In this document: piece by piece, positions 33,847-42,592 of the stretch | Layout of the letters: each line of letters begins with the position of its first letter | Numbering within the stretch: position 1 is the stretch's first letter | DNA from: Chryseobacterium sp. JJR-5R | Lineage (GTDB): Bacteria > Bacteroidota > Bacteroidia > Flavobacteriales > Weeksellaceae | Reading direction: 5' to 3' | DNA: 64,000 bases | NCBI RefSeq assembly: GCF_034047335.1 | Contig: NZ_CP139137.1 | Span: 558,001-622,000, forward strand | Program-made: the position numbers and the translations under genes | Notes under the pieces: model-generated | Database searches by the model: none | What the model was told of the DNA's origin: nothing | The model's input: only the letters and a program-made list of their open reading frames with translations

Positions 33847-34067
33847 TGAATATGAAAACTATTAATAAACTAGCTACTGTCTTTTTCCTTTTTACTGTTC
33901 TGTGTTTAAATGCACAGGGTACTCCAAATCCACCGGGAGGAGGAACCGGAGGTTCAGGTACAGGATCACTGGCATCGCCGGTTGACATGTATGTATACGT
34001 TTTAGGAATTGCTGCTGTTATCATGATTGCATTCTTTACCAAAAAGTATACAGCGGCAAAAGCATAA
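33846..34067 (+). CDS. Small exported protein with PID-CTERM-like C-terminus
   Basis: A 73-residue product: signal peptide (MNMKTINKLATVFFLFTVLCLNA), a short Gly/Pro linker (GTPNPPGGGTGGSGTGSLA), then SPVDMYVYVLGIAAVIMIAF as a hydrophobic helix and a basic tail FTKKYTAAKA. A P-x-D motif, a transmembrane helix and a basic end is the plan of the PID-CTERM sorting signals of Bacteroidota; that identification is from memory of the pattern. Translational coupling to the T9SS protein upstream (TAATG) suggests a joint function. Confidence 0.75.
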   Translation: MNMKTINKLATVFFLFTVLCLNAQGTPNPPGGGTGGSGTGSLASPVDMYVYVLGIAAVIMIAFFTKKYTAAKA

Positions 34068-34088
34068 AATTTTATTAAAATAATAACA

Positions 34089-34117
34089 AACTCCCTGATT
34101 AGTCGGGGAGTTTTTTT
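34089..34117 (+). terminator. Rho-independent terminator
   Basis: The AACTCCCTGA / TCGGGGAGTT stem has a TTAG loop and seven T residues after it, closing the T9SS/PID-CTERM-like operon. Confidence 0.88.
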
Positions 34118-34128
34118 ATTTTTACGAT

Positions 34129-35415
34129 ATGAAAAAGATTTTTACATTATCAGCTTTCTTAGCTGTATTTTCATTGCAGGCCCAGTTTACGGTGACTATT
34201 CAGGCTCCTGCCGATTTCAAAGACCAGGATGCAATTTTATATACTTTAAACGGTTCCAAGGATATTATTTTCTCTAAAGAGCAGAGTAAAGGCAATACCT
34301 GGACTTTCAAGTATCCGAAAAATTATATGGGAATGATGAAGGTTTATTTCCCGGGCTCCAATAATACATTCAATTTTATTTCGGAAAATAAAAATATAAG
34401 TGTTAAACTTGAAACCCAGACCAATAAAATTAAAAATATTGTTTATCTGGATGAAGCCAATAATCTGATGAACGGAATTCAGGAAGGCTCACAGAAGAAA
34501 GAATTGATTCTTCCGGCGCTGTCACAGATCAAAGAATATTATAAAGACAACACGGAGTTCGGAAAAGCTTTAAAAACCGAAATAGAAAGGCTTTCCGGCA
34601 GTGCTCAGGGCATCAATCAGGCACAGCATCCGTTTGTCTATTACTACAATACCAATTACGGTAAATTTCTTTCTAATGATGCTTCTAAAAAAGTGGATCA
34701 GGAGGAGATCATCAATTTCATCGATAAGTCGAATGATATGCTGGAAACATCGTCTCTTTTAAGACCTGTCCTGGTATCCTATCTCAATACCGGGGGGAAT
34801 ACCAATGTCAACGCATCCGTAGACAGGCTTTTAGAAAGACTGAAAGTTGAAACACCACGCGGACAGACGGTTCTTTCTGAACTGATTGATATTTTTGATG
34901 TGTATGACATGCAGGATTTCAAAAATAAATACCTGAGCCTGGCCAAAAATTTAAAATGCACGATTACCGACAGGCTGGCTACCACTCTGAAATCAAATGC
35001 CAATGTTGAAATGGGGGCTGTTTTTCCTAACTATAAATTCCAGTCAGCGGTAAACACCACGGCCAAGACGCTGCATGATATCAAAGCCGATAAGAAAGTT
35101 ATCGTATTCTGGTCTTCCACATGTTCACATTGTGAAACTGAGCTTCCTCAGTTACTGGCAAAATACAATGATTTAAAGGCTAAAAATATTCAGGTAGTGG
35201 GTCTGTCCCTGGATTCGGATAAAGATTCATATTCTAAAAAGATCAGTGCTTTTCCGTGGGTTAATGATTCTGAACTGAGCGGATGGAACAGTACATATGC
35301 GGATACTTACAATGTTCACGCAACCCCGACCTATTTTATTTTAGATGCTAACAATAAGATAATCAGTAAACCAGAACATGTTGGTGATGTTTTGGAATAT
35401 TTTAAGTTAAAATAA
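34129..35415 (+). CDS. Exported TlpA-like thioredoxin-domain protein
   Basis: A 428-residue protein with signal peptide MKKIFTLSAFLAVFSLQA (cleavage before QF), an N-terminal DUF4369-like beta region, a helical middle and a C-terminal thioredoxin fold from about residue 290. The redox motif is WSSTCSHCETELPQLL near residue 328, followed by the cis-proline loop HATPTYFILDANN near 405. It probably reduces or isomerises disulfides in the periplasm. It starts only 12 bp after the upstream terminator. Confidence 0.9.
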   Translation: MKKIFTLSAFLAVFSLQAQFTVTIQAPADFKDQDAILYTLNGSKDIIFSKEQSKGNTWTFKYPKNYMGMMKVYFPGSNNTFNFISENKNISVKLETQTNKIKNIVYLDEANNLMNGIQEGSQKKELILPALSQIKEYYKDNTEFGKALKTEIERLSGSAQGINQAQHPFVYYYNTNYGKFLSNDASKKVDQEEIINFIDKSNDMLETSSLLRPVLVSYLNTGGNTNVNASVDRLLERLKVETPRGQTVLSELIDIFDVYDMQDFKNKYLSLAKNLKCTITDRLATTLKSNANVEMGAVFPNYKFQSAVNTTAKTLHDIKADKKVIVFWSSTCSHCETELPQLLAKYNDLKAKNIQVVGLSLDSDKDSYSKKISAFPWVNDSELSGWNSTYADTYNVHATPTYFILDANNKIISKPEHVGDVLEYFKLK

Positions 35416-35417
35416 TT

Positions 35418-35448
35418 TTGGTGATTTGTAAATATTTTCTATATTTGC
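35418..35448 (+). promoter_or_regulatory. Promoter of tRNA-Met
   Basis: TTG at 35418-35420, 19-bp spacer and TATATTTGC at 35440-35448 match the consensus exactly; the tRNA starts 12 bases later. Confidence 0.8.
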
Positions 35449-35459
35449 ACCACCAAAAC

Positions 35460-35533
35460 GGCGAGGTAGCTCAGTTGGTTAGAGCGCAGGATTCATAACC
35501 CTGAGGTCACGGGTTCAATTCCCGTCTTCGCTA
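35460..35533 (+). tRNA. tRNA-Met (anticodon CAT)
   Basis: The 74 bases fold as a cloverleaf. The acceptor arms GGCGAGG and CTTCGCT pair with two G-U wobbles, the D-arm is GCTCAGTTGGTTAGAGC, the anticodon loop is TTCATAA and the T-arm is ACGGGTTCAATTCCCGT. CCA is not encoded. The top pair of the anticodon stem is A-C, a mismatch. There is no GGG/CCC anticodon stem, so this is not the initiator; an elongator tRNA-Met is likelier than a lysidine-modified tRNA-Ile2. Confidence 0.93.
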
Positions 35534-35538
35534 CAAGC

Positions 35539-35570
35539 AAAGGCTGTAAGATTTTCTTACAGCCTTTTTT
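35539..35570 (+). terminator. Terminator after tRNA-Met
   Basis: A perfect 12-bp stem (AAAGGCTGTAAG and complement) with loop ATTTT, followed by a T run. Confidence 0.88.
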
Positions 35571-35757
35571 ATGCAGATGATATTTAGGATTATGTATTAA
35601 ATAGGGCATCAAAATTTTATGATAATTCCTAAAGATTATTTTAAATACATTCTGCTGTTTTTTTAGAACGGAAAACTTAAATACTGATACAAATCTGCAT
35701 GGTCAAAGGAATATGAAGTAATGTGGTAAATTCTATCTGAATCCCGTTCATATACGT

Positions 35758-35782
35758 AAAAAAGGCCATCAATGAGACGGCC
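35758..35782 (-). terminator. Terminator of the peptide-secretion locus (minus strand)
   Basis: On the minus strand GGCCGTC / GATGGCC pairs with one G-U wobble around TCATT and is followed by six T residues, 30 bp after the HlyD stop codon. Confidence 0.75.
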
Positions 35783-35811
35783 GGTATGGTATATCTGCAA
35801 TAATTAGAAAA

Positions 35812-37110
35812 TCAGCTTTGATATCCCAGAAGCTTTCTCATCTGGAAGAAGAACCGTTCAAGAAGCCTTAAATCCTGTGTGACAATTTCTGCGTTCCCCC
35901 TTAATTCCTTGTCAAAAACAAGGTTTTTATGGTAAGAGGTTTTTAAACCTTTAGGAAGGACAACATCTACATAATAATTGCCGTCTTTATCAGGAGAAAG
36001 GGAAATATTCTGTACTTTTCCTTCCACGATCCCATATTCCTGGTAGCGGTAATTATCAAGTTTGATCAGCACTTTTTCTCCGGCTACAATCTTACCGGAA
36101 TTTACAGCCGGAACAGACATTCTGCCTACAATTTTATCCCTGCTTCTGGGAAGGATGGATAAGATGACATCTCCGGCTTTTATGAACTGATTTTCACCGA
36201 AAAACTGCTGAAAGCTTGCTACGCCCTCTGTATTGGAAACCACAAGATAATTCTGTTCCCACTGCTTTAAAGATTTCCTGAGCTGTTCAAAAAGCTGTAA
36301 GGTCTGGGAAGAGTAATTGATTTTATCTTTTTCTGTGTTGATGGCAGCCCCGCTCTTGGTCTTGTTAAGATTGGAAATCCCTTCTTCAATCTGAGAAAGG
36401 GAAAGGGTAATGGTTTCCAGGTTCTGCTGAGCCTGGATGTACTTTATTTTTTCATTCTCCAGTTCCAGTGCTGCAATAACGCCCTGGTTGTATAATTCCT
36501 GAGAACGCTGATAACTTTTTCTGGTAAGGTCGTACTTAGCCTTTTCAAGGTTTTTCTGCTGTTTTAAAGTTGCAATTCTGACCCTGTATTCCGACAGGCT
36601 TTGATTGGCGGCAAGATTTTCCGGGGCATAAGGCTGAAGGCGGGTAAATAAGACTTCATCCTGAAAGGCTTTGGCAAAACTGTTATAATCTCCCTGCAAT
36701 TCTCCTAATTTAAAATGTGAAGTTTCATTCACAGGAAAAGAAGATAAGCGGTTGGGATCTATGGAATCCACTATTTTTTTGAGTGCTAAAATATCATTAT
36801 AGCTTCCTGTAGACTGCATCACCATCAGGACTTCATTTTTTTTGACCTCCTGGTGATTTTTAATGAAGATCTTTTCAATTTTAGAATTGGTTCTTGCTTC
36901 CAGTTTTTCGGGCGGGTTTTCAGACGTTACCACGATAGGAGCAGGAATGAATTCCGGATACTTGATCACATAACTCATCATCAGAATGAGAACAAGGATT
37001 AAAAGAATAATGGTATTTCCCCAGCGGATCATCCAATGAGGAGGCTGCGTAAGGATATCCTGAACGCTTTCTGAGCGAAGTTCTATATTATCTAAAATGT
37101 CTTTTTCCAT
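35812..37110 (-). CDS. HlyD-family secretion adaptor (membrane fusion protein)
   Basis: A 432-residue periplasmic adaptor that would couple the ABC exporter encoded upstream to an outer-membrane channel. One transmembrane helix lies at about 30-48 (TIILLILVLILMMSYVI), then a half-barrel/lipoyl segment (EARTNSKIEKIFIKNHQEVK), a long coiled-coil hairpin (residues about 170-260) and a C-terminal beta-barrel part (GRMSVPAVNSGKIVAGEKVL). No TolC-like gene is in the locus. It follows the six-cysteine peptide gene and a terminator on the same strand. Confidence 0.9.
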   Translation of the reverse strand: MEKDILDNIELRSESVQDILTQPPHWMIRWGNTIILLILVLILMMSYVIKYPEFIPAPIVVTSENPPEKLEARTNSKIEKIFIKNHQEVKKNEVLMVMQSTGSYNDILALKKIVDSIDPNRLSSFPVNETSHFKLGELQGDYNSFAKAFQDEVLFTRLQPYAPENLAANQSLSEYRVRIATLKQQKNLEKAKYDLTRKSYQRSQELYNQGVIAALELENEKIKYIQAQQNLETITLSLSQIEEGISNLNKTKSGAAINTEKDKINYSSQTLQLFEQLRKSLKQWEQNYLVVSNTEGVASFQQFFGENQFIKAGDVILSILPRSRDKIVGRMSVPAVNSGKIVAGEKVLIKLDNYRYQEYGIVEGKVQNISLSPDKDGNYYVDVVLPKGLKTSYHKNLVFDKELRGNAEIVTQDLRLLERFFFQMRKLLGYQS

Positions 37111-37116
37111 ATACTT

Positions 37117-37153
37117 AAAAACTCAATAATCTTCATTACCGAAGATTATTGAG
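37117..37153 (-). terminator. Terminator between peptide gene and hlyD
   Basis: A perfect 13-bp stem (CTCAATAATCTTC and complement, loop 6 bases) is followed on the minus strand by TTTTT. It could reduce read-through into hlyD and so raise the ratio of peptide to exporter. Confidence 0.8.
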
Positions 37154-37172
37154 GATGTTCTAAAAATAATCG

Positions 37173-37376
37173 TTACGATGGTAGGGTATAATTACATTTA
37201 GGATCATTACCGGGTTCCACTCCCGGAATTACCCCGCCGGGGCAGTACCGGTTGCAGGGGCTCCACTGCTTAACGTCATTGACGAAGCAGAAACAGTTGC
37301 ATGGAACTATTGGAACCGGGCCTGCACCATGCACTTCCTTCAGATTTTTTCTTTCGATTTTTCTTAAATTTTTCAT
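37173..37376 (-). CDS. Six-cysteine bacteriocin-like precursor peptide 1
   Basis: A 67-residue precursor. The first 18 residues, MKNLRKIERKNLKEVHGA, match the leader of the two other peptides in this locus, ending in GA instead of GG, the site expected for cleavage by a C39 peptidase. The 49-residue core has six cysteines, with the pattern PCNCFC near its start, CNRYC in the middle and a last cysteine in KCNY. It sits between the C39-ABC exporter and the HlyD adaptor genes. Activity is unknown; a bacteriocin or signalling role is inferred. Confidence 0.85.
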   Translation of the reverse strand: MKNLRKIERKNLKEVHGAGPVPIVPCNCFCFVNDVKQWSPCNRYCPGGVIPGVEPGNDPKCNYTLPS

Positions 37377-37422
37377 AACTGTAAGATTTTGAGTTGGTTA
37401 TTTAAAGTTAATAAATTACCGG

Positions 37423-39615
37423 TCAATTTCCTAATTCCAATTGGTTTTTTACCAGTCTGTAATATTCACCCTTTAATGCTACCAATTCCGCATGGTTTCC
37501 TTCTTCAACTACATTGCCTTTATCAAGAACAATAATTTTATCGGCATGTTTTACCGTAGAAAGCCGGTGTGCAATAACAATAGCCGTTTTGCCTTTGAAA
37601 AACTGTTCAAGATTCTCCATAATTACTTTTTCATTGTTGGCATCCAAAGCAGAAGTGGCTTCATCAAAGAAGATATAGTCCGGGGATTTATACACAGCCC
37701 TTGCAATAAATAACCTTTGTTTCTGTCCGCCGCTTACTCCAAGTCCTTCGTTCCCTATTTTCGTATTGTAGCTTAACGGCAATTCCTCAATAAAATCTTT
37801 GATATTTGCAATATCCACAGCTCTCCTGAGCTTGTTCTTATCCACATAATCTTCACCTACTGCAATATTATTGGCTATGGTATCATTAAATACATAGCCT
37901 TCCTGCATGACAACGCCGCAGTGATCCCTCCAGAACCTTGGGGAAATATTTTTAAGTTTTGTATTGCCCAGTTTGATTTCGCCGTCAGTAGGCTCGTAAA
38001 ATTTCATCAGCAATTTTAGAAGCGTGGTTTTTCCGCTGCCGCTGGCCCCTACAATGGCTGTCGTTTTCTGATAAGGAATGGTGAGGGTTAATTTTTCAAA
38101 AACAAAAGCATCTGAGCCAATGTACCTGAAAGACAGGTTTTCTATTTCAATATCTTTTTGAGGAAGGTCATGTGTATATTGCTCATCCTTGCTTTCTTCA
38201 TCTTCCTTATCATGAATTTCTCCTAATCTTTCAAGGGAAATTTTGGCATCCTGAGTTTGTTTAATGAAGTCTATCAGCTGCAGTAGAGGACTATTCAGCT
38301 GACCGATGATATACTGAACGGAAAGCATCATCCCCAACGTTAAATTCCCACTGAGCACAAGCTTTGCAGACAGGAAGCTCACCAGAATATCTTTTATCTG
38401 ATTGATGAAATTTCCTCCTACCGACTGCCACTGTTCCAAGGACAGCGACTTAATCCTGATTTTAAATAATTTCACCTGCAGGAATTCCCAGTCCCAGCGT
38501 TTCTGTTTTTCCGCATTGTGCATTTTGATTTCCTGCATTCCGTTAATCAGCTCAATTACTTTACTCTGCTCCTGAGAAACCTGAGAGAACCGTTTATAGT
38601 CAAGTTCCTTTCTCCTGCCAAGGAAAAAGCTGATCCACCCGATATACGCAACAGCCCCAACCAAGTAAACGATAAACAGCCTGTAGTCATACAGTAAAAG
38701 GACAATGCTGAAGATCACGAGGTTGACTAATGAGAACAGCGTATTCAGGGAAGAGCTGGTTAAAAGCTGCTCAATCCTGTGATGGTCATTAATTCGCTGC
38801 ATAATATCCCCGGTCATCCGCGTATCAAAAAAACTGATGGGAAGCTTCATCAATTTAATAAAGAAATCGGAAATAATAGAAATATTGATTCTTGCGGAAA
38901 GATGCAGTAAAATCCAGCTCCGGATGACCTCAATGCCCATCCTGCCTACGAAAAGCATAATCTGCGCCAGCAGCACCAGATAAATAAAGTTCAGGTCCTG
39001 ATTCTGAATACCGACGTCCACAATACTCTGGGTAAGAAACGGGAGAATAAGGGAGAGTAAACTTCCCGCTAAGAGCCCCACGGCAAGCTGAATCACCAGT
39101 GATTTGTACTTCAGCAGGTATTTTGACAGGAAACTGAAGCTGGCTTTGCTTTCCTGGTCATCAAATTCAGACTGGAAAAAAGCAGGCGTTGTTTCTAAAA
39201 TAAGAACAATACCTTCCTCCGTCTTTTCATCTGCATTCTCGCCGATCCAGAGTTTAATAAATTCTTCACGGGAATACGTAATCAGGCCGTAACCCGGATC
39301 CGAAACATATATTTTATTGTTTTTGTCGATTTTATAAACCACTACGAAATGGTTTTTGTTCCAGTGTACAATGCACGGAAGCGGAACTTCTTCAGCAAGT
39401 GACTCAAAATTGATCTGAACGCCCAATGAACGGAATCCCAGGTCTTCGGCAGCATCGCTTAAGCCAAGCAGGCTGCTTCCTTCCCGGGTTGTTTCTGATA
39501 GGTTACGGATTTGCTGTAAGGAAATGCTTTTACCGTAATGTTTACTTACGATACGAAGGCAGGTAGGGCCGCAGTCTTTAGAATCGGGCTGGCGGTAGAA
39601 AGGAAAAGATTTCAA
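37423..39615 (-). CDS. Peptidase-containing ABC exporter (C39, PCAT type)
   Basis: A 730-residue exporter that cleaves double-glycine leaders and secretes the peptide. The C39 domain has the catalytic cysteine 15 in SKDCGPTCLRI, the histidine in HWNKNHFVVVY near 89 and the aspartate in SDPGYG near 106. Six membrane helices span about 165-450. The nucleotide-binding domain has GASGSGKTT, LGVSGGQKQR and FFDEATSALD. The start is TTG: no in-frame ATG exists upstream, and the C39 motif begins only a few residues in. The product should process all three peptides of the locus. Confidence 0.95.
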   Translation of the reverse strand: MKSFPFYRQPDSKDCGPTCLRIVSKHYGKSISLQQIRNLSETTREGSSLLGLSDAAEDLGFRSLGVQINFESLAEEVPLPCIVHWNKNHFVVVYKIDKNNKIYVSDPGYGLITYSREEFIKLWIGENADEKTEEGIVLILETTPAFFQSEFDDQESKASFSFLSKYLLKYKSLVIQLAVGLLAGSLLSLILPFLTQSIVDVGIQNQDLNFIYLVLLAQIMLFVGRMGIEVIRSWILLHLSARINISIISDFFIKLMKLPISFFDTRMTGDIMQRINDHHRIEQLLTSSSLNTLFSLVNLVIFSIVLLLYDYRLFIVYLVGAVAYIGWISFFLGRRKELDYKRFSQVSQEQSKVIELINGMQEIKMHNAEKQKRWDWEFLQVKLFKIRIKSLSLEQWQSVGGNFINQIKDILVSFLSAKLVLSGNLTLGMMLSVQYIIGQLNSPLLQLIDFIKQTQDAKISLERLGEIHDKEDEESKDEQYTHDLPQKDIEIENLSFRYIGSDAFVFEKLTLTIPYQKTTAIVGASGSGKTTLLKLLMKFYEPTDGEIKLGNTKLKNISPRFWRDHCGVVMQEGYVFNDTIANNIAVGEDYVDKNKLRRAVDIANIKDFIEELPLSYNTKIGNEGLGVSGGQKQRLFIARAVYKSPDYIFFDEATSALDANNEKVIMENLEQFFKGKTAIVIAHRLSTVKHADKIIVLDKGNVVEEGNHAELVALKGEYYRLVKNQLELGN

Positions 39616-39634
39616 TAATTTATGCTTTATATTT

Positions 39635-39669
39635 AAAACAAGTTGTCGCCAAATGACGACAATTGTTTT
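39635..39669. terminator. Hairpin between peptide 2 gene and ABC exporter
   Basis: TTGTCG and CGACAA, extended by AAAACAA/TTGTTTT with one bulged base, form a hairpin. On the minus strand it ends in TTGTTTT, so it may attenuate transcription from the peptide gene into the exporter gene. Confidence 0.5.
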
Positions 39670-39689
39670 TATTTTTTAAAGATGTTAGT

Positions 39690-39869
39690 TTAATAGCAAT
39701 ATCTGTTACAATAATAAATGCAGAATCCTTCTGAAACAGGATCATTTACACATTCGTTTCTTGATACATAGCATTTAGTAGATGCAGCTTGTCCTGCAAC
39801 ACATTCAGGAGTGATTCCCCCTTTTACTAACTTTAAATTTGTTCTTGAAATTTTTTTTAGATTTTTCAT
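39690..39869 (-). CDS. Six-cysteine bacteriocin-like precursor peptide 2
   Basis: A 59-residue precursor of my own translation, too short for most length filters. The leader MKNLKKISRTNLKLVKGG is 18 residues with a canonical double glycine. The 41-residue core begins ITPECVAGQ, has six cysteines and ends FCIYYCNRYCY, sharing CNRYC with peptide 1. It lies between the VKOR/thioredoxin and C39-exporter genes, all on the minus strand. A conserved 35-bp motif precedes it. Confidence 0.85.
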   Translation of the reverse strand: MKNLKKISRTNLKLVKGGITPECVAGQAASTKCYVSRNECVNDPVSEGFCIYYCNRYCY

Positions 39870-39889
39870 AGTGATAAATTGTTTAGTTT

Positions 39890-39924
39890 TTCCTACTCTT
39901 ATAGCTTTTCGGATTCCGCTTAAT
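39890..39924 (-). promoter_or_regulatory. Conserved leader/operator motif upstream of peptide 2
   Basis: On the minus strand GCGGAATCCGAAAAGC, a 4-base spacer and AGAGTAGGAA end 21 bp before the peptide start codon. The same two blocks precede the tail-collar operon at 19040-19078. Confidence 0.5.
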
Positions 39925-39968
39925 TTTTTCCTAATTTAGTGAATTTATATTATAAAAATTAATTTTTA

Positions 39969-41480
39969 TTAAAGCTCTTCATCTTCTGTCAATTCATCAA
40001 TAAAATAGTAAATATCTTCACGGTCGTATTTATCAGGAAACTGATATCCGTTAATTAAGATAATCGGGGTGAAGTTAAGGCCTGAATTTCTGTTTTCAGC
40101 AGACATATCGATTAATGGTGTAAGATCTTCGCTGCCTGATGCAGTCCCTGCCTTTTTTCTGGTTTTCTCTTCATCCCGGGTCTCAAACCAATAGTCTACA
40201 AGATCTAAAAACGCTTTGGCAGATTTATTTTTATAGGTGTGCATGAAGTCAGAAATCAGATTGGCAGATTTTTCGTTCTTCGGATCGGGAGAATAATTGA
40301 ACCTCATCTGTACGGAAATATCATTAGGGTACCGCTGTAGCAGATTTTCCATAATTTTATGGGCATCTTTACAGAAACCGCAATAGGGATTTGAAACGAT
40401 GGAAAGATGAAGTTTTGCCTCTTTGTTTCCGACGAAAAATGTTTCAGTATCACTGAATGTCACTTTTTCATTTTCCAAAAGTTCTCTTTTGAAAAGATCG
40501 TAATTTCTTTTGAATCTTAAATTTTTCGCATTCGATTTCTGTAAATTTTCTTTTAGTTCAAGCGTATTGTTCAGATACAGGATTAAAGAGAAAACGGCAA
40601 TCCACAAAATGAGGCTTAGTAAAGCAATTTTCACATCAAAGTACAGGTTTTCAAAAAGAAATAGTCCGATGAATAACTGAGCTGTCAAAACGGTGATAAT
40701 TAAAAGGCAGACCCGGCAAAAAGTTTTTTCTACAAATACCTGAACGTATATTGAATAACCGATCGCAATAAGTGAAGCCAGAGTAAAACCTTTGATGATA
40801 AAAGACGTAACCGGTAAAAACAGCCCTAAAACCGTGAGCCCGATAAAATAAATCAAAGAAAAATCTGAAAATTTTAGTCCGAAAATGCTTGTTTTGTCCT
40901 GGGTAATAATCTTATTGCAAGAATTCACACTTTGACTGCCAGCCGTATCGCCGCAGATACTGCTCATCACTGCAGATGTATTTCCGAATTTCTGATTAAA
41001 GATTTCCAACGAAATATAAACCCCCGCTAAGGAAAGTATATTGAAAAGAGCTTCAAACCATGCCAGGGTGAATACTGAATAGATCAGGACTATTGCGAAA
41101 ACTGCATATATGAAAGGTTTATAATCTGTAACCGAATGGCTTTGGCTCTCCGTTTTTTCCTTTTCAAACAGCAAAACAAAATCGGTAGATTTCTGATGCA
41201 GCTCTTCTTTATCCAGTGTCTTTGCCTTATCCGAATAAACCGAGTATTGGTTTCCTGTTTTCTTTACCAGAGAGAAAGAATTATCAACAATTGCTATGAA
41301 TTCTTCCGGAAGTTCATCCCAATATTCTTTGTCCAGTTCATACGCATCATTTCTTACTCCCATAAAATTCAGGGTATCACTGAAAGCTAGGGCAGAAGGG
41401 TAATTAGGATGTGAATTGAACTGAAAAAGAAACTCCTGTTTGTCAAGTTTGAGATAGTTAATGAGTTTATCCAAAAGCAT
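39969..41480 (-). CDS. C39-like / VKOR / thioredoxin fusion protein (disulfide formation)
   Basis: A 503-residue membrane protein with three parts. Residues 1-105 resemble a C39-peptidase fold (NSHPNYPSALAFSDTLNFMG, LPEEFIAIVDN) without the catalytic cysteine, as in leader-binding C39-like domains. Residues about 120-305 are a vitamin-K-epoxide-reductase domain with loop cysteines 176 and 188 and the redox pair CRVC at 255-258. Residues 340-503 are a thioredoxin/DsbA-like domain with CGFC at 367-370. Together they form an oxidative-folding machine. Its position next to six-cysteine peptides suggests that these are its substrates; this is inference. Confidence 0.9.
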   Translation of the reverse strand: MLLDKLINYLKLDKQEFLFQFNSHPNYPSALAFSDTLNFMGVRNDAYELDKEYWDELPEEFIAIVDNSFSLVKKTGNQYSVYSDKAKTLDKEELHQKSTDFVLLFEKEKTESQSHSVTDYKPFIYAVFAIVLIYSVFTLAWFEALFNILSLAGVYISLEIFNQKFGNTSAVMSSICGDTAGSQSVNSCNKIITQDKTSIFGLKFSDFSLIYFIGLTVLGLFLPVTSFIIKGFTLASLIAIGYSIYVQVFVEKTFCRVCLLIITVLTAQLFIGLFLFENLYFDVKIALLSLILWIAVFSLILYLNNTLELKENLQKSNAKNLRFKRNYDLFKRELLENEKVTFSDTETFFVGNKEAKLHLSIVSNPYCGFCKDAHKIMENLLQRYPNDISVQMRFNYSPDPKNEKSANLISDFMHTYKNKSAKAFLDLVDYWFETRDEEKTRKKAGTASGSEDLTPLIDMSAENRNSGLNFTPIILINGYQFPDKYDREDIYYFIDELTEDEEL

Positions 41481-41606
41481 ATTAATTTTTTAACTAAAAT
41501 ACGGAGATGTTTGAGAAAAACAAATTTTTTTTCTATTTTAAGTGATTTATGGTTTGTATGGTAGTATTGATATTAATCAGTACATCCATATTAAATTCCG
41601 AAAGTA

Positions 41607-42404
41607 TTATTCATATTTAATTTTATGGTTAAGTTCTATGGGGTTATTATTTTCCCGAATATCTTTTTTAATGTTATCTGTTTCTTTTCTCATATCAGCC
41701 GGAATGGCATTTCCCATTCCGTCGTTAACTTTAAAGGGCATTCCCGTTGATTTTATACGTGCGAGAGGGTCAGAATAATAATCTGAAGCTATTTTTTTAA
41801 ACTGTTCCCAATTTAATTCTAAACCTTTATTCCGGTAATAAATTTTCTCACTTCCGTTCTTTATTTCGGTCAAATTAAAATTATAATCATTTTGATTGTC
41901 TGAAATTCTGATAACTAAACCAGGCAAACCTCTAAATACATAAGGTCCATCCTGAATAGGAATTTCAGTTGTAAACCAGGCTGTCCAATTTCTGCCGCCG
42001 TAACTAACCTTTGCTTTTTGGACCTCAAAATTTCCTATTTTACTTTTTTCAGGTAAAATTTCCCATTCCAATTTTTCAGTAATTCGTATTGAAAAAATAT
42101 CTCTGTAAATATTTTGAATACTTTTGTACATGATATTTTCTGCATAATCTTTCACAATATAAAATTGATCCTCAAGTCTGATATTTCTTCCATTGCCCAA
42201 GCCTGTAGCTGCTATAAGTGAATCAGATGTCCGTTCTCTTTCACTTCTGAAAACAGAACGTTTTCCGCCTTCGCAATCCAAAATCATTTTCCTAAGTATG
42301 ACACTGTCCTTTGGATTTGATTTATATTTAAAATCATACTCAAATAGTTTATTTTGACCGTAGGCGCTATTGAAAAATATCAATAACAAAAAAAATATTC
42401 TCAC
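41607..42404 (-). CDS. GLPGLI family exported protein (downstream copy)
   Basis: A 265-residue exported protein. Signal peptide MRIFFLLLIFFNSAYG is followed by RMILDCEGGKRSVFRSE and the family-defining segment WTAWFTTEIPIQDGPYVFRG ending in LPGLVIRI. The start is GTG; no in-frame ATG precedes it. The gene is AT-rich like the whole 41.6-43.7 kb stretch. GLPGLI proteins are common in Bacteroidota and of unknown function. The C-terminus NNPIELNHKIKYE is shared with the second copy. Confidence 0.9.
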   Translation of the reverse strand: MRIFFLLLIFFNSAYGQNKLFEYDFKYKSNPKDSVILRKMILDCEGGKRSVFRSERERTSDSLIAATGLGNGRNIRLEDQFYIVKDYAENIMYKSIQNIYRDIFSIRITEKLEWEILPEKSKIGNFEVQKAKVSYGGRNWTAWFTTEIPIQDGPYVFRGLPGLVIRISDNQNDYNFNLTEIKNGSEKIYYRNKGLELNWEQFKKIASDYYSDPLARIKSTGMPFKVNDGMGNAIPADMRKETDNIKKDIRENNNPIELNHKIKYE

Positions 42405-42419
42405 TTTAATACTCTTATT

Positions 42420-42527
42420 TTATTTTTTCAATTTTACAATGTGCTCTTTTGTATTCCGATAATCATTTATGACATGAAATAAGAAAAAAAGGACAAAGAT
42501 TAGTAAGTAACAGAAATACAGTTTCAT
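42420..42527 (-). CDS. Possible 35-residue membrane peptide
   Basis: A short frame starting MKLYFCYLLIFVLFFLFHVI and ending in a charged tail (NDYRNTKEHIVKLKK) lies between the two GLPGLI genes, 15 bp before the second. It would be a single membrane helix with a soluble tail. Length and composition alone do not prove that it is translated. Confidence 0.35.
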   Translation of the reverse strand: MKLYFCYLLIFVLFFLFHVINDYRNTKEHIVKLKK

Positions 42528-42592
42528 CGTTTATGTATAATATGATTTAACTTGCTGCGGGAAAGTATTTTTAAAATAGACAGAAACTTAGT

